Notes under the pieces: generated by a model
The model's input: only the letters and a program-made list of their open reading frames with translations
Database searches by the model: none
Told to the model about the DNA's origin: nothing
NCBI RefSeq assembly: GCF_037120705.1
Contig: NZ_JAWLJU010000002.1
Span: 1,488,001 to 1,552,000 of the forward strand
Length of the DNA stretch: 64,000 nt
From: Pseudoalteromonas sp. UG3-2
Lineage (GTDB): Bacteria; Pseudomonadota; Gammaproteobacteria; Enterobacterales; Alteromonadaceae
Direction of reading: 5' to 3'
Shown here: piece by piece, positions 7,541 through 16,874 of the stretch
Layout of the letters: each line of letters begins with the position of its first letter
Position numbering within the stretch: position 1 is the stretch's first letter
Made by a program: the position numbers and the translations under genes

Positions 7541-10210
7541 TTGAAACTGAGTAATAATGATAGTCGGCAGTACCAATTTATAACACTGGACAATGGTCTA
7601 AGGGTGCTCCTTGTTAATGATGCCTCTATTGCTAAATGCGCAGTGTCATTAACCGTCAATGTCGGCCACTTTGATGACCCCGAACACCGTCAAGGGATGG
7701 CGCATTTTCTTGAGCATATGCTATTTCTTGGCACTGAGGCTTACCCTGAATCGGGCAGTTTTTCCCAGTTTATTAGTCAGCATGGCGGCCAAACCAATGC
7801 TTGGACGGGCACTGAGCACTCTAGCTATTACTTTGACTGCGATGCCGAACAACTGCAACCTGCACTTGAGCGATTTAGCCAGTTCTTTATTGCCCCCCTT
7901 TTAAGCCCCAGTGACAGCGAAAAAGAACGTGAAGCCATTGATGCCGAATTTAAACTTAAAATAAAAGACGACGGTCGCCGCATTTATCAAGTGCACAAAG
8001 AAACCATTAACCCGGCTCACCCATTTGCCAAGTTTTCTGTAGGCACACGCGAAACACTTGCCGATGGTGAACAAAATATAGCGCTTGAGTTAAAGGCTTT
8101 TTTTCAGCGCCACTATCAGGCGCAATGGATGACCTTAGTCATCGCAGCACCTCAGCCGCTGAAACAGTTAAATCATTATTGTCAGGTGTTTCAAGATATT
8201 CGTGGCAGCAGCGAAGTTAAGCCTGCTATTGAAACGCCAATGTATCGCCCTGACGATCTCTGCCAAGAGTTACAAATAAAACCTCGTAAGCATATGCAAA
8301 AGTTGATAGTCAGCTTTGCCATGCCCAATCCGGCCGACCTCTACAAACACAAAAGCGTTAGTTTTCTTGCCCATTTATTAGGTTATGAAGGCAAAGGCTC
8401 TTTGTACTCGATATTGAAGTCTCAAGGTTGGATTAACGCCCTGTCTGCCGGGGGCGGTATCACGGGGAGCAACTTTCGCGACTTTAACGTCAGCTTTGCA
8501 CTTACCGACGAAGGTATTGAGTACTACGAAGACATTGTCGAAATGTTGTTTGAATACTTGGCACTGATCAAGCAAAACGTCAGTGCCCTGCCACGGCTCT
8601 ATCAAGACAAAAGCACGCTATTAAATATTGCTTTCGATAACCAAGAAATTGGCCGCACATTAGAGTGGGTGAACTCGGTTAGTGTCAACATGCACCATTA
8701 TCAACAACAAGACTTTCTTTATGGCGATTACCGTATGGATGGCTTTTGTGAAGCTCAGCATAATGAATTGTTGTCATACCTAACACCACACAATATGCGC
8801 CTAGTGTTAATCCACCCTGATGCCGACGTTAACAAACAAGCGAAGTGGTATAACACGCCATACAGTATTCAACCTTTAGCACCTGAGTGGTTAGAATCGT
8901 TAGCAAAAGTAAATATGCCTCTGCCGCAAATGGCACTGCCAGCGATTAACCCTTATTTAAGTGCCAGCAACCCACTCCACCCGATTGAATCTTCGCAAGA
9001 CAAACCGATACGCTTAGCTGAGCAACCCGGGTTTGAGTTTTGGTTTAAACAAGATGTGACCTTTCGAGTAACTAAAGGCCACTTTTATCTTGAGATAGAC
9101 TCAGCACCATCGGTGCAATGCCATAAACACATGGCGTTATCACGTTTATTTGCAGATCTGTTTATGGACGCCGTAGCGGAGCGTTTCTACAGTGCCGAGT
9201 TGGCTGGGTTAAGCTATCACATCAACTCCCACCAAGGGGGGCTAACGCTGCACACTGCAGGCCTTACAGGTAACCAAACCACCTTAATTTTGGAATTAGT
9301 AGATGCCCTACTACACCAGCCAATCCATGCCGCACGCTTTGCAGAGTACAAAAAGCAACTGATCCGCCATTGGCGCGGTCACAATAAAAACAAACCCGTG
9401 AGTGAACTGTTTAGTCGCCTCGGTGCCCATTTAATGCCATGGAACCCAAGCCCTGAAGACTTGGCCAGCGCACTGAAAAGCGCCAGCTTTAACGAGTTTC
9501 AATTGTTCCGCAAAGCATTTTTCTCCGCCATTCATGTCAAAGCGTTTATGCATGGTAATTGGCAAATGAAGCATGCTCAGCAATTAAAAACGGCAGTACA
9601 CGCCTTGTTTGTCGACAGCGAAATACTCGATGATTTAAAACGACCATTAACCAAGGTTACTGACACACTAACCGATGCCATTACCCGTGATGGCAGTGAT
9701 CATGCATTTATTGAATACTTCCAGTCGCAAACCGACTCAGTAAAAGAAAAAGTCACCATGATGGCGGTGAATCACCTCATCAACCAAGACTATTTCGAGC
9801 AACTGCGTTCGCAAGAACAACTGGGCTACTTGGTGGGCGCCGGTTACGCGCCTTTTAATACCCGCGCCGGAATTGCCTTCTACATACAATCGCCAAACTA
9901 CGACAGCCAGCATTTGCTTGACCGCCACCGCTTATTTTTACAGCAGTTCGCTGCGCAGTTAGAAGCAATTGATGAAGACACTTGGCAACGTGCTAAGGAA
10001 GGCTTGCTACTGCACATTTCAGAGCGAGATAAAAACTTACGCCTGCGCGCACAACGGCTCTGGATAGCCATCACTAACGACTTCCACCAATTTGATATGC
10101 AAGCGCGCTTAATAGAAGCGTTAGAAATGCTGACCTTGGCTGAGGTAAGCAATTATATCAATGACATGCTGGATGCAAATAGAGCAAGGTTAATTTTCAC
10201 CTGTAACTAA
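7541..10210 (+). CDS. M16 family zinc metallopeptidase (insulysin/protease III-like)
   Basis: An 889-residue inverzincin. The zinc motif HFLEH (H55, E58, H59) lies in GMAHFLEHMLFLGTEAYP, and the third ligand Glu is in EREAIDAEF about 75 residues on. It has the insulysin-type substrate-cradle features NAWTGTEHSSYYFD and, in the C-terminal half, RSQEQLGYLVGAGY, all in one chain of four half-domains. It lacks a recognisable signal peptide, unlike E. coli protease III (Ptr), so it may be cytosolic. The start is TTG at 7541: an in-frame stop lies just upstream, no ATG is available, and the SD is weak. Likely role is degradation of medium-sized peptides. Confidence 0.87.
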   Translation: MKLSNNDSRQYQFITLDNGLRVLLVNDASIAKCAVSLTVNVGHFDDPEHRQGMAHFLEHMLFLGTEAYPESGSFSQFISQHGGQTNAWTGTEHSSYYFDCDAEQLQPALERFSQFFIAPLLSPSDSEKEREAIDAEFKLKIKDDGRRIYQVHKETINPAHPFAKFSVGTRETLADGEQNIALELKAFFQRHYQAQWMTLVIAAPQPLKQLNHYCQVFQDIRGSSEVKPAIETPMYRPDDLCQELQIKPRKHMQKLIVSFAMPNPADLYKHKSVSFLAHLLGYEGKGSLYSILKSQGWINALSAGGGITGSNFRDFNVSFALTDEGIEYYEDIVEMLFEYLALIKQNVSALPRLYQDKSTLLNIAFDNQEIGRTLEWVNSVSVNMHHYQQQDFLYGDYRMDGFCEAQHNELLSYLTPHNMRLVLIHPDADVNKQAKWYNTPYSIQPLAPEWLESLAKVNMPLPQMALPAINPYLSASNPLHPIESSQDKPIRLAEQPGFEFWFKQDVTFRVTKGHFYLEIDSAPSVQCHKHMALSRLFADLFMDAVAERFYSAELAGLSYHINSHQGGLTLHTAGLTGNQTTLILELVDALLHQPIHAARFAEYKKQLIRHWRGHNKNKPVSELFSRLGAHLMPWNPSPEDLASALKSASFNEFQLFRKAFFSAIHVKAFMHGNWQMKHAQQLKTAVHALFVDSEILDDLKRPLTKVTDTLTDAITRDGSDHAFIEYFQSQTDSVKEKVTMMAVNHLINQDYFEQLRSQEQLGYLVGAGYAPFNTRAGIAFYIQSPNYDSQHLLDRHRLFLQQFAAQLEAIDEDTWQRAKEGLLLHISERDKNLRLRAQRLWIAITNDFHQFDMQARLIEALEMLTLAEVSNYINDMLDANRARLIFTCN

Positions 10211-10234
10211 CTGCAACCACACAAAATTTCAGCT

Positions 10235-10264
10235 TGAAAGCCTAGTAAGTAGGCTTTCAGCCAC
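10235..10264 (+). terminator. terminator-like hairpin after the M16 gene
   Basis: A perfect 10-bp stem (10235-10244 with 10250-10259) and five-base loop lies 25 bases after the stop codon. A short interrupted T run follows. Confidence 0.6.
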
Positions 10265-10329
10265 TTTTTACCTTAACCACTCACTTACTCAGTGCAATGT
10301 AATTCATGGTTTTTTTACCTCAAGCCGAG

Positions 10330-10356
10330 AAAAAGCGGTCAGTTATCGCGCTTTTT
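10330..10356. terminator. second hairpin with A-run/T-run arms
   Basis: AAAAAGCG (10330-10337) pairs with CGCTTTTT (10349-10356) around an 11-base loop. The five-T arm makes it a possible backup terminator for the protease gene, or a bidirectional one. Confidence 0.5.
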
Positions 10357-10435
10357 GTGGTAATTGCCTTTTTCTTTTTGACTCAACTCTGGGCTTGATT
10401 TAGATTAGAGATTGCAGTTAAAAATTACATACTCT

Positions 10436-12670
10436 ATGAGCCGACACCTAATAATAATAAAGATTGTCTTTGTTTTATCGCTATTCACTAGCCCCAGCTA
10501 CGCTAGTGTAGCCATGCTAACAGCCCCGCAACTTGCCTGGCTGATTCCGTGCGCGTTGGCTTTACTTTCCATCCCTTACTTATTGTGGTCGAATCAACGT
10601 TTAAAAAAGTCGACTCGACAATTACAACATTCAGAACAGCGCTTTAAAAGCACCATTGAAGGCAGTGGCGATACCCTGTGGGACTGGAACATTCAATCTG
10701 GTGAGATCATCCGGATTAATGACAAATACAATATGAATGCTGCCAAGCCAGGCAATAGCATTCCCAACCAAAACCGCATTCACCCCCAAGATGTCCACAT
10801 TGTCGAAAAACTATTAAAGCAACATTTTGCTGAAAAAACGCCTTTCTTTGAAGCCAGCTACCGCATTAAAGACGATTTAGGTCAGTATCACTGGGTGTTA
10901 GACCGCGGCAAGATCATTGAAAAGGACGACAACCTTAACCCACTGCGAATGACAGGTACGGTTCGTGATATTGGTCACTTTAAAAATACCGAAGAGCGTT
11001 TAAACCTATTTGCTAAATGCGTTGAATCACTTACTGATGCCATCGCCATTTACGACAAAGATTACTTTTTAGTCGACCTCAACCCCAGTTACCTTAAGCT
11101 CTTTGGCGGTCAACGGGAGCATTACCTCAATAAGCAATTTACCCTGCCAGGGTATGACAATAAGTTTATTGCTCAGGTCAAATCGCAATTACAGCAAACG
11201 GAGCATTGGCAGGAAGAGTTAAAACTTAGAAATGCCGCGGATGTGTTATTGCCAATGGAGATCACCATTGATGAGATTAAAAATAATCATGGTCAAATCA
11301 CCAATTACGTCGTGGTCTACTCCGACTTAACTGAGCGTAAAAAAGCCGAATCACAACTGCATAACCTATCAAATCGCGATAGAACCACTGGGCTGCCTAA
11401 CCGTAATTTGTTTTTTACCAATCTACAAAAACTGTCACAGCAAGGTACTCACCATGCGCTGCTGGTTTTTGATCTCGATAACTTTAAAAAAATCAATGAC
11501 TCACTGGGCCACCAACTAGGCGACACCCTACTGGCAAAGCTTGCCATGCGCCTCAACAAGTTAGCGCGTCAGCAAGATACCTTTTACCGCCTTGGCGGCG
11601 ATGAGTTTGCACTTATTATTACTGGCACCAACGACATTCACACCATAACCCGCACGGCAAAACAGTTTCTAGCCGCGATAGCAACACCGTTTCGCATCGC
11701 CAATCATGAGCTGGTGATCACCTCATCGGTAGGCATTGTGCTGTGCCCAGAGGATGGCAAATCGCCAGAAAGCCTGCTGAAAAATGCCGATACTGCGATG
11801 TATCACGCGAAACAAAAAGGCAACCACTACTTATTTTTCAACGATTCGATGAATGAGCAAGCGGTTAAGCGGTTGCAAATAGAAAACTTGATGCGCTATG
11901 GCCTTAAAGAAGATCACTTCGTGGTCTATTACCAGCCTAAAATGAACATCAAAACCGGTGAGCTGGTTGGTATGGAAGCATTAGTGCGCTTTATTACGCC
12001 CAAAAAAGGCGTCATCAGCCCGGGAGTTTTCATTCCCATCGCCGAAGAAACTGGGCAGATTATCGACATTGGCGAAGTGGTGCTCGATAAAGCATGCCAA
12101 GACGTTAAACGCTGGATAGACAAAGGGCTGTTTAATGGTCGAGTGGCCGTCAATCTATCAGCGAAACAATTTAGCTTACCAGACTTAACCACTCGCATTG
12201 ATATCATTTTACAAAAGAATCAACTGCCGTCTTACTTCCTTGAACTAGAAATCACGGAAGGCACGGTAATGGATGACCCCAAAGAAGCCATCGACATCAT
12301 GCAGTCACTCAGTGCTCGCGGTATACATTTGGCCATGGATGACTTTGGTACCGGCTATTCGTCATTGGCCTACTTAAAACAGTTCCCACTGAATACCCTC
12401 AAAGTGGATAAAGCCTTTATTGATGACATGGGGAACGAGCGTGGCCGTAACATGGTCGATTCCATCGTTACCATCGCCCATAACCTTGACTTACATGTCG
12501 TTGCCGAAGGCGTTGAGCAAAAGCAGCAACTGCAATTATTGGAGCAGCTCAACTGCCAGACGGTGCAGGGATACTACTTCTCAAAGCCTTTATCTAGCGC
12601 TGAGTTTGAGCAATTCCTACTGCAACACCAGCAACCCGAACATGCCCCGAACCTGCAATTAGTGCAGTAA
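10436..12670 (+). CDS. membrane GGDEF-EAL protein with PAS sensor domains
   Basis: A c-di-GMP enzyme of about 744 residues. The N-terminus has a signal-like segment and a transmembrane helix (LAWLIPCALALLSIPYLLW). Two PAS domains follow (about 65-190 and 195-300), then a GGDEF domain with an intact RLGGDEFALI active site (about 385-392). The EAL domain has MEALVR (about 513), NLSAKQF, ELEITEG, MDDFGTGYSS and VVAEGVEQ. Both catalytic cores look intact, so it could make or break c-di-GMP; which activity dominates cannot be read. The ATG at 10436 was chosen; a TTG at 10412 would add eight residues. Neither has a strong SD. Confidence 0.9.
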   Translation: MSRHLIIIKIVFVLSLFTSPSYASVAMLTAPQLAWLIPCALALLSIPYLLWSNQRLKKSTRQLQHSEQRFKSTIEGSGDTLWDWNIQSGEIIRINDKYNMNAAKPGNSIPNQNRIHPQDVHIVEKLLKQHFAEKTPFFEASYRIKDDLGQYHWVLDRGKIIEKDDNLNPLRMTGTVRDIGHFKNTEERLNLFAKCVESLTDAIAIYDKDYFLVDLNPSYLKLFGGQREHYLNKQFTLPGYDNKFIAQVKSQLQQTEHWQEELKLRNAADVLLPMEITIDEIKNNHGQITNYVVVYSDLTERKKAESQLHNLSNRDRTTGLPNRNLFFTNLQKLSQQGTHHALLVFDLDNFKKINDSLGHQLGDTLLAKLAMRLNKLARQQDTFYRLGGDEFALIITGTNDIHTITRTAKQFLAAIATPFRIANHELVITSSVGIVLCPEDGKSPESLLKNADTAMYHAKQKGNHYLFFNDSMNEQAVKRLQIENLMRYGLKEDHFVVYYQPKMNIKTGELVGMEALVRFITPKKGVISPGVFIPIAEETGQIIDIGEVVLDKACQDVKRWIDKGLFNGRVAVNLSAKQFSLPDLTTRIDIILQKNQLPSYFLELEITEGTVMDDPKEAIDIMQSLSARGIHLAMDDFGTGYSSLAYLKQFPLNTLKVDKAFIDDMGNERGRNMVDSIVTIAHNLDLHVVAEGVEQKQQLQLLEQLNCQTVQGYYFSKPLSSAEFEQFLLQHQQPEHAPNLQLVQ

Positions 12671-12682
12671 CACTCATGTCTG

Positions 12683-12874
12683 TTATGGCAACCACCTCAC
12701 CAAATTGCCACAACGTCGTAACCAAGCTCTACGGTAGTGCACTCGAAATAAGATTAATGCAACTGGGCCACTGAATAACGCCAAGGTGAACCAGCGCCGT
12801 TGCGGCATCCCGGTTTTCAGCGCTTGGGTATAAATGGTTATGGCACACAGTAAAGCTAGGATGACAAAAATCAC
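12683..12874 (-). CDS. small two-helix membrane protein
   Basis: A 63-residue protein with two hydrophobic helices (about 1-17 and 28-44) and a basic tail (HYRRAWLRRCGNLVRWLP). The GTG start has GGAG at a good distance upstream. It is convergent with the GGDEF-EAL gene. I do not recognise the family; the case for it is the SD and the membrane pattern rather than homology. Confidence 0.45.
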   Translation of the reverse strand: MIFVILALLCAITIYTQALKTGMPQRRWFTLALFSGPVALILFRVHYRRAWLRRCGNLVRWLP

Positions 12875-13754
12875 GGCGACTCCAACAAATCGTTTTCAAC
12901 TCAACAGCATAGCTGCACACATCGTTAGTGATAACTCATTTCCATGTTATGACCTTGAACTGCAAAGTACGGCAAAGTCAATTAGCTACTGCTTTGTTTC
13001 TTAATAAGTATTTTAAAGCCACCAAAGGCTAATACCTATTTCTAGGGTACCACAAAGCAAGGTTTACCAGGCTGTTTACTAACGCGGTCAGCGAGTCTAC
13101 ACAACGCTCACTATTTAAGCAACAAAAGAAAATATTGTTGCAAAATTTTGCATTATTTAATTTAATAGCGGACTGTCTTATGGATTTAGCAGTTCATCTT
13201 GGTTATGTCTTAAAGCAATTAACGCCATGGCGTTGCGGCTCAGTGTCGATAACCGCTTAAGATAACCGCAATACGGTGCTGCTGAACTGAGGTTCAGCAA
13301 AACACGCCGGGCAAGTCAAAGTGAACGCTATTTCTGTCACCAAAACGCACAAGCATGCGAATTAGCACACGTGCTTTGGTGAACTCCCCCGCTGGGGATG
13401 TGGCAAGTATGGAAATAAAGCGTTGGCAATTGTTTCCAAGCATTGTCCACTTTAGTTATGAAAGTTAAGCCGGATATTAAGTACCGTTAGGAAGGCCGCA
13501 GTCAGAAAGTTAAAATAGACTTTCTAAAACCCTATCTTAATGAATAAAAGTACTTTTTATTGCAGTCTTACGATAAATTGAGAGTTGTATAGAAAAATCA
13601 TGAAAAGTCTGTACTTATTCAAGAATTTTCTGCGTTATCACGCTTTGGTATAGACGATCTGATAGTTTTTACCGATACACAATTACAGTATTATCCTTAG
13701 AGCTGCTAAACTTAACTTCATGTTGTATTAACTGTTACTTCAAGGACACGGGCT
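12875..13754. other. 880-bp gene-free region rich in hairpins
   Basis: No convincing protein-coding frame is present. The part from 13221 to 13440 is dense in secondary structure and is listed separately as an RNA candidate. The rest (12875-13130 and 13440-13754) is AT-rich, with only a 7-bp hairpin at 13504-13525. The last 100 bases should carry the promoter and AAGGA ribosome site of the MmcQ/YjbR gene. Confidence 0.5.
13168..13440 (+). ncRNA. candidate structured non-coding RNA (novel)
   Basis: Successive pairable elements: a perfect 14-bp palindrome at 13221-13234; a 9-bp direct repeat at 13248 and 13261; a perfect 7-bp hairpin with a four-base loop at 13281-13298; a 12-bp stem with a two-base bulge at 13337-13350/13371-13382; and a GC hairpin at 13385-13398. 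A weak promoter-like TTGTTG (13135-13140) with a TA-rich -10 region could start transcription near 13168. I compared it by eye with 6S, SRP, RNase P, tmRNA and c-di-GMP riboswitch consensus sequences and saw no match. Strand and ends are uncertain. Confidence 0.35.
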
Positions 13755-14150
13755 ATGGATCAGAAAAGCGTACATGAATATTTGCAGGCCAAACCTGCAA
13801 CGTTTATTACGAAACCTTTCGCACAAGATGTAGATGTATATAAGGTTCAACATAAAATGTTTGCCACTTTGACTGAGGGGAAAGAGGGGCAAGTCGATGA
13901 CAATGGTGAACCGGTTTGGTGGTTAAATGTAAAGTGCGACCCTGATGAAGCCTTATTGTTACGTGATAAGTACGAATCAGTGGTACCTGGTTATCACATG
14001 AACAAGCGACTGTGGAATACAGTGATTTTAGATGGCACAGTACCTGCGGACGCGATTAAAAAAATGATCGATGACTCCTACCAAATTGTGGTAGACAACC
14101 TACCTACAGCACAACGCGAAGAGTTAGAAAAAAAGATCGCACAGCAATAA
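13755..14150 (+). CDS. MmcQ/YjbR family protein
   Basis: A 131-residue single-domain protein. The layout of WWLNVKCDPDEALLLRDKY, then PGYHMNKRLWNTVILDG and a C-terminal helix (IKKMIDDSYQIVVDNL) is the MmcQ/YjbR fold, a CyaY-like alpha/beta domain often described as a double-wing DNA-binding protein. No biochemical role is firmly known. AAGGA lies eight bases upstream of the ATG. It has its own terminator and is followed by pfkA. Confidence 0.82.
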   Translation: MDQKSVHEYLQAKPATFITKPFAQDVDVYKVQHKMFATLTEGKEGQVDDNGEPVWWLNVKCDPDEALLLRDKYESVVPGYHMNKRLWNTVILDGTVPADAIKKMIDDSYQIVVDNLPTAQREELEKKIAQQ

Positions 14151-14154
14151 CAGC

Positions 14155-14193
14155 AAACGGCACAGTGCTTGATTACTGCGCCGTTTTCTTTTC
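14155..14193 (+). terminator. terminator of the MmcQ/YjbR gene
   Basis: AAACGGC (14155-14161) pairs with GCCGTTT (14180-14186), extended by CAGT/ACTG inside after one mismatch, with an eight-base loop. It is followed by TTCTTTT-type tail. Confidence 0.8.
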
Positions 14194-14204
14194 CAGCCTC
14201 TTCA

Positions 14205-14216
14205 TAATACCAATCT
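14205..14216 (+). repeat. terminal fragment of the foldback repeat
   Basis: TAATACCAATCT matches the arm end of the 164-bp repeat (TAATACCAATYC-type). Nothing else of the element remains; the sequence then runs into the pfkA promoter. Confidence 0.35.
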
Positions 14217-14224
14217 AGATCAAC

Positions 14225-14253
14225 TTGATAGCCTGCAGATATCGTAGTATACC
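14225..14253 (+). promoter_or_regulatory. sigma-70 promoter of pfkA
   Basis: TTGATA (14225-14230), 17-base spacer, TATACC (14248-14253). The predicted start of transcription is near 14260, about 33 bases before the ATG, and the AAGGA ribosome site sits in between. Confidence 0.6.
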
Positions 14254-14292
14254 ATTACCATGATCACCTAAGCGCCATTCAAGGAATGCCCT

Positions 14293-15291
14293 ATGAGTAA
14301 AAAGATTGCCATACTAACCAGCGGCGGCGATGCCCCGGGAATGAACTCTGCTATTCGCTCAGTGACACTGTCAGCGCTACGCTGTGGGTTTGAATGTATT
14401 GGCTTTTATCATGGCTATAACGGCTTAATTGAACAAGAGTTCTGCAACCTATCGGCGCAGAGTGTCACCGATATAACGCAGCAAGGTGGCACCATTTTAA
14501 AAAGTGCTCGGTGTCCGGCCATGCACACTGAAGAAGGCGTACAACAAGCGGCAAACAGCTTGCGTAAACTGCACGTAGATGCCCTTATTGTTATTGGCGG
14601 CGATGGCTCATTTCGTGGCTTGGAGGCGCTTTGGCAACATTGGCAAGGGACGCTTATTGGTTTGCCCGGTACCATAGACAATGATTTAGCCGGCTGTGAT
14701 AACACCATTGGCTTTTCTACAGCGGTCAACACAGCCACCAGCGCCATTGATAAAATTCGGGATACCGCCAATGCCTTTGAACGCGTCTTTATCACTGAGG
14801 TGATGGGTCGCCACAATGGCCACATCGCTTTTCACGTTGGTATTAGCTGTGGCGCCGAGGCCATCTTGTCCTTTGAGAACTGTGACCCCAACAACCACCA
14901 AGCCATCGAAGCACAATTAATTGCAGCCATTACTAAACAACAGCAAAAGCATGGCAGCTTTATGATAGTACTGGCTGAGAACCTTTGGCCCGGAGGCGCA
15001 CAAGCCCTAAAAGCACAGCTGAATAACCAGACCGAGATAAACGCGGCCATGTGTGTACTTGGCCATATTCAACGTGGTGGCGCGCCAAGCGCAGAAGACC
15101 GAATTCTCGCCACTGAACTGGGAATTGCCGCAGTAGAAACCATAACCTCAGGCTCGGTGACGACCCCCGTGATGATTGGCAAAGTACAAGGCCAGCTGCT
15201 GCAAAGTGATATCGCCGAGATATTACAACAGCAAAAACCCGTTTCACCGCAATGGGTTAAGCGCTACCAGAGTTATTTGGCAGAGCTGTAA
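14293..15291 (+). CDS. pfkA: ATP-dependent 6-phosphofructokinase
   Basis: A 332-residue phosphofructokinase that phosphorylates fructose 6-phosphate to fructose 1,6-bisphosphate, the committed step of glycolysis. It has the N-terminal ATP site LTSGGDAPGMN, the GGDGS motif (about 103-107; Gly here marks ATP rather than pyrophosphate use), the catalytic PGTIDNDL loop (about 125-132) and the substrate site MGRHNGH. Length is close to E. coli PfkA (320 aa). The start has an AAGGA site. Convergent with nhaD, with only 22 bases between stops. Confidence 0.93.
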   Translation: MSKKIAILTSGGDAPGMNSAIRSVTLSALRCGFECIGFYHGYNGLIEQEFCNLSAQSVTDITQQGGTILKSARCPAMHTEEGVQQAANSLRKLHVDALIVIGGDGSFRGLEALWQHWQGTLIGLPGTIDNDLAGCDNTIGFSTAVNTATSAIDKIRDTANAFERVFITEVMGRHNGHIAFHVGISCGAEAILSFENCDPNNHQAIEAQLIAAITKQQQKHGSFMIVLAENLWPGGAQALKAQLNNQTEINAAMCVLGHIQRGGAPSAEDRILATELGIAAVETITSGSVTTPVMIGKVQGQLLQSDIAEILQQQKPVSPQWVKRYQSYLAEL

Positions 15292-15313
15292 AAACACAGC
15301 TTTGGCCGCCAGA

Positions 15314-16771
15314 CTAACCAAACACACTGAAAGCCCCCTCGTTTAACCACAGGTGGCAAACAATGCTCGCGGCATAGCCTAAGAAAATAACCGGTGTCCA
15401 TTTTAAATGACCTAAAAAGGTATAATAACCTCGAGCTTGCCCCATTAACGCCACACCTGCTGCGGAACCAACCGACAACAAACTTCCCCCTACGCCAGCG
15501 GTAAGTGTGATCAGCAACCAATGGCCGTGTGACATCTCGGGTTGCATCGCTAATACCGCAAACATCACCGGAATGTTATCGATAACAGCGGAAATAATAC
15601 CTAAAAAGACATTGGCATAAGTCGCTGACCATTGCCCATATAAAAACTCTGACATAAGACTTAAATAGCCTAAGAAGCCAAGGCCACCAACGCACATGAC
15701 GATACCGTAGAAAAACAGTAAAGTGTCCCACTCGGCACGAGATACCTTACTAAAGACATCAAATGGCACCACACTACCGAGCTTTTCTAAGCGCTTTTTA
15801 TCGCCTTCACGCTCTGCCATAGCCCGCTTTCGCGCTAATGAACCTGGTAATGTCATGCGCAAAAAATAGCCAAAAAATTGCAAGTAGCCTAATCCCATCA
15901 TCATGCCCAATACCGGAGGCAGATGCAGCAGGCTGTGGCACAACACCGCGGTGGCTACCGTAAGTAAAAACAGCGCCAAAATTCGCAATGCGCCACGTTT
16001 GAGCTCAACGCGCTCATAGACCGCAGACGGTTTTTTTGCCGCGACGAAATAACTCATGATGGCCGCGGGCACGAGGTAGTTCACTAAAGCAGGCACAAAC
16101 AGCACCAAAAACTCACTAAAATGCACCATGCCAGATTGCCACACCATTAAGGTGGTAATATCACCAAATGGACTGAACGCGCCACCGGCATTGGCAGCAA
16201 TGACAATATTGATGCAGCTAAGGTTGATAAAGGCCCTGTCACCTTCAGCCACTTTCATCACCACCGCACACATCAGTAATGCCGTAGTTAAGTTATCGGC
16301 AATGGGAGAAATAAAAAAGGATAAGAAACCGGTGATCCAAAAAAGATTTTGATAGCTAAAGCCTTTTTGGATCATCCATGCCCGCAGGGCATCGAATAGG
16401 CGCCGCTCTTCTAGGGCATTGATATAAGTCATGGCCACCAGTAAAAACAGCATTAGCTCGGCAAATTCTAACAAGTTATGGCGAAAGGCGTGCTCGGTGA
16501 CATCTGGCTGGCCCTGATTAACATAAAACGCGCCGATCATGAGCCAAATCAAACCAGCTGCGACCAAAACCGGTTTAGATTTTCGCATATGGAGTTTTTC
16601 TTCCAACATCACTAGGGTATATGCTAAGACAAACACAATAATACAAAGCATGCCTAAGGTGGAGTCAGTGAGATCTAGGGTTCCTTGTGCTGCTAGCGCC
16701 TTAAATGGTAGGAGCATGAGTCCAGCACAAAGAAAAAGCAGTGTTCCTGTGGTTTTCATTTTTTTGCCCAT
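15314..16771 (-). CDS. nhaD: NhaD-type Na+/H+ antiporter
   Basis: A 485-residue inner-membrane antiporter that expels sodium in exchange for protons, best known from Vibrio. It has a signal-like first helix (TGTLLFLCAGLMLLPFKALA) and about 12 further hydrophobic segments. NhaD-like motifs include SPIADNLTTALLMCAVV and INIVIAANAGGAFSPFGDITTLMVW, and VIDNIPVMFAVL near the C-terminus. Family members are 450-490 aa. An alternative start four codons in (MKTTGTLLF) is possible. Two genes away on the same strand is a DUF368 gene, also connected with sodium/alkaline stress. Confidence 0.9.
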   Translation of the reverse strand: MGKKMKTTGTLLFLCAGLMLLPFKALAAQGTLDLTDSTLGMLCIIVFVLAYTLVMLEEKLHMRKSKPVLVAAGLIWLMIGAFYVNQGQPDVTEHAFRHNLLEFAELMLFLLVAMTYINALEERRLFDALRAWMIQKGFSYQNLFWITGFLSFFISPIADNLTTALLMCAVVMKVAEGDRAFINLSCINIVIAANAGGAFSPFGDITTLMVWQSGMVHFSEFLVLFVPALVNYLVPAAIMSYFVAAKKPSAVYERVELKRGALRILALFLLTVATAVLCHSLLHLPPVLGMMMGLGYLQFFGYFLRMTLPGSLARKRAMAEREGDKKRLEKLGSVVPFDVFSKVSRAEWDTLLFFYGIVMCVGGLGFLGYLSLMSEFLYGQWSATYANVFLGIISAVIDNIPVMFAVLAMQPEMSHGHWLLITLTAGVGGSLLSVGSAAGVALMGQARGYYTFLGHLKWTPVIFLGYAASIVCHLWLNEGAFSVFG

Positions 16772-16874
16772 TGATGAGTGCAGAAGGATGGCAATTCAGC
16801 CGCGCTCACTTTAGCATAGTAAAATGAATATCAGCATTGGACAGAAGTCTAACACAACCAGCAATAGGTACTTC

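Noticed and set aside
13000..13110. c-di-GMP (GEMM) riboswitch near AAAGCC...GGCTAA
   Set aside because: Only a short stretch resembles the motif; the tetraloop-receptor parts are missing, and the next gene is far downstream.
13180..13260. 26-codon frame inside the structured gap
   Set aside because: No ribosome site, and the same bases form a palindrome and direct repeat that fit a structural reading better.
14415..14825. 136-codon reverse frame within pfkA
   Set aside because: Antisense shadow of a fully conserved phosphofructokinase; Cys/Ser/Pro-rich composition is typical of a shadow frame.
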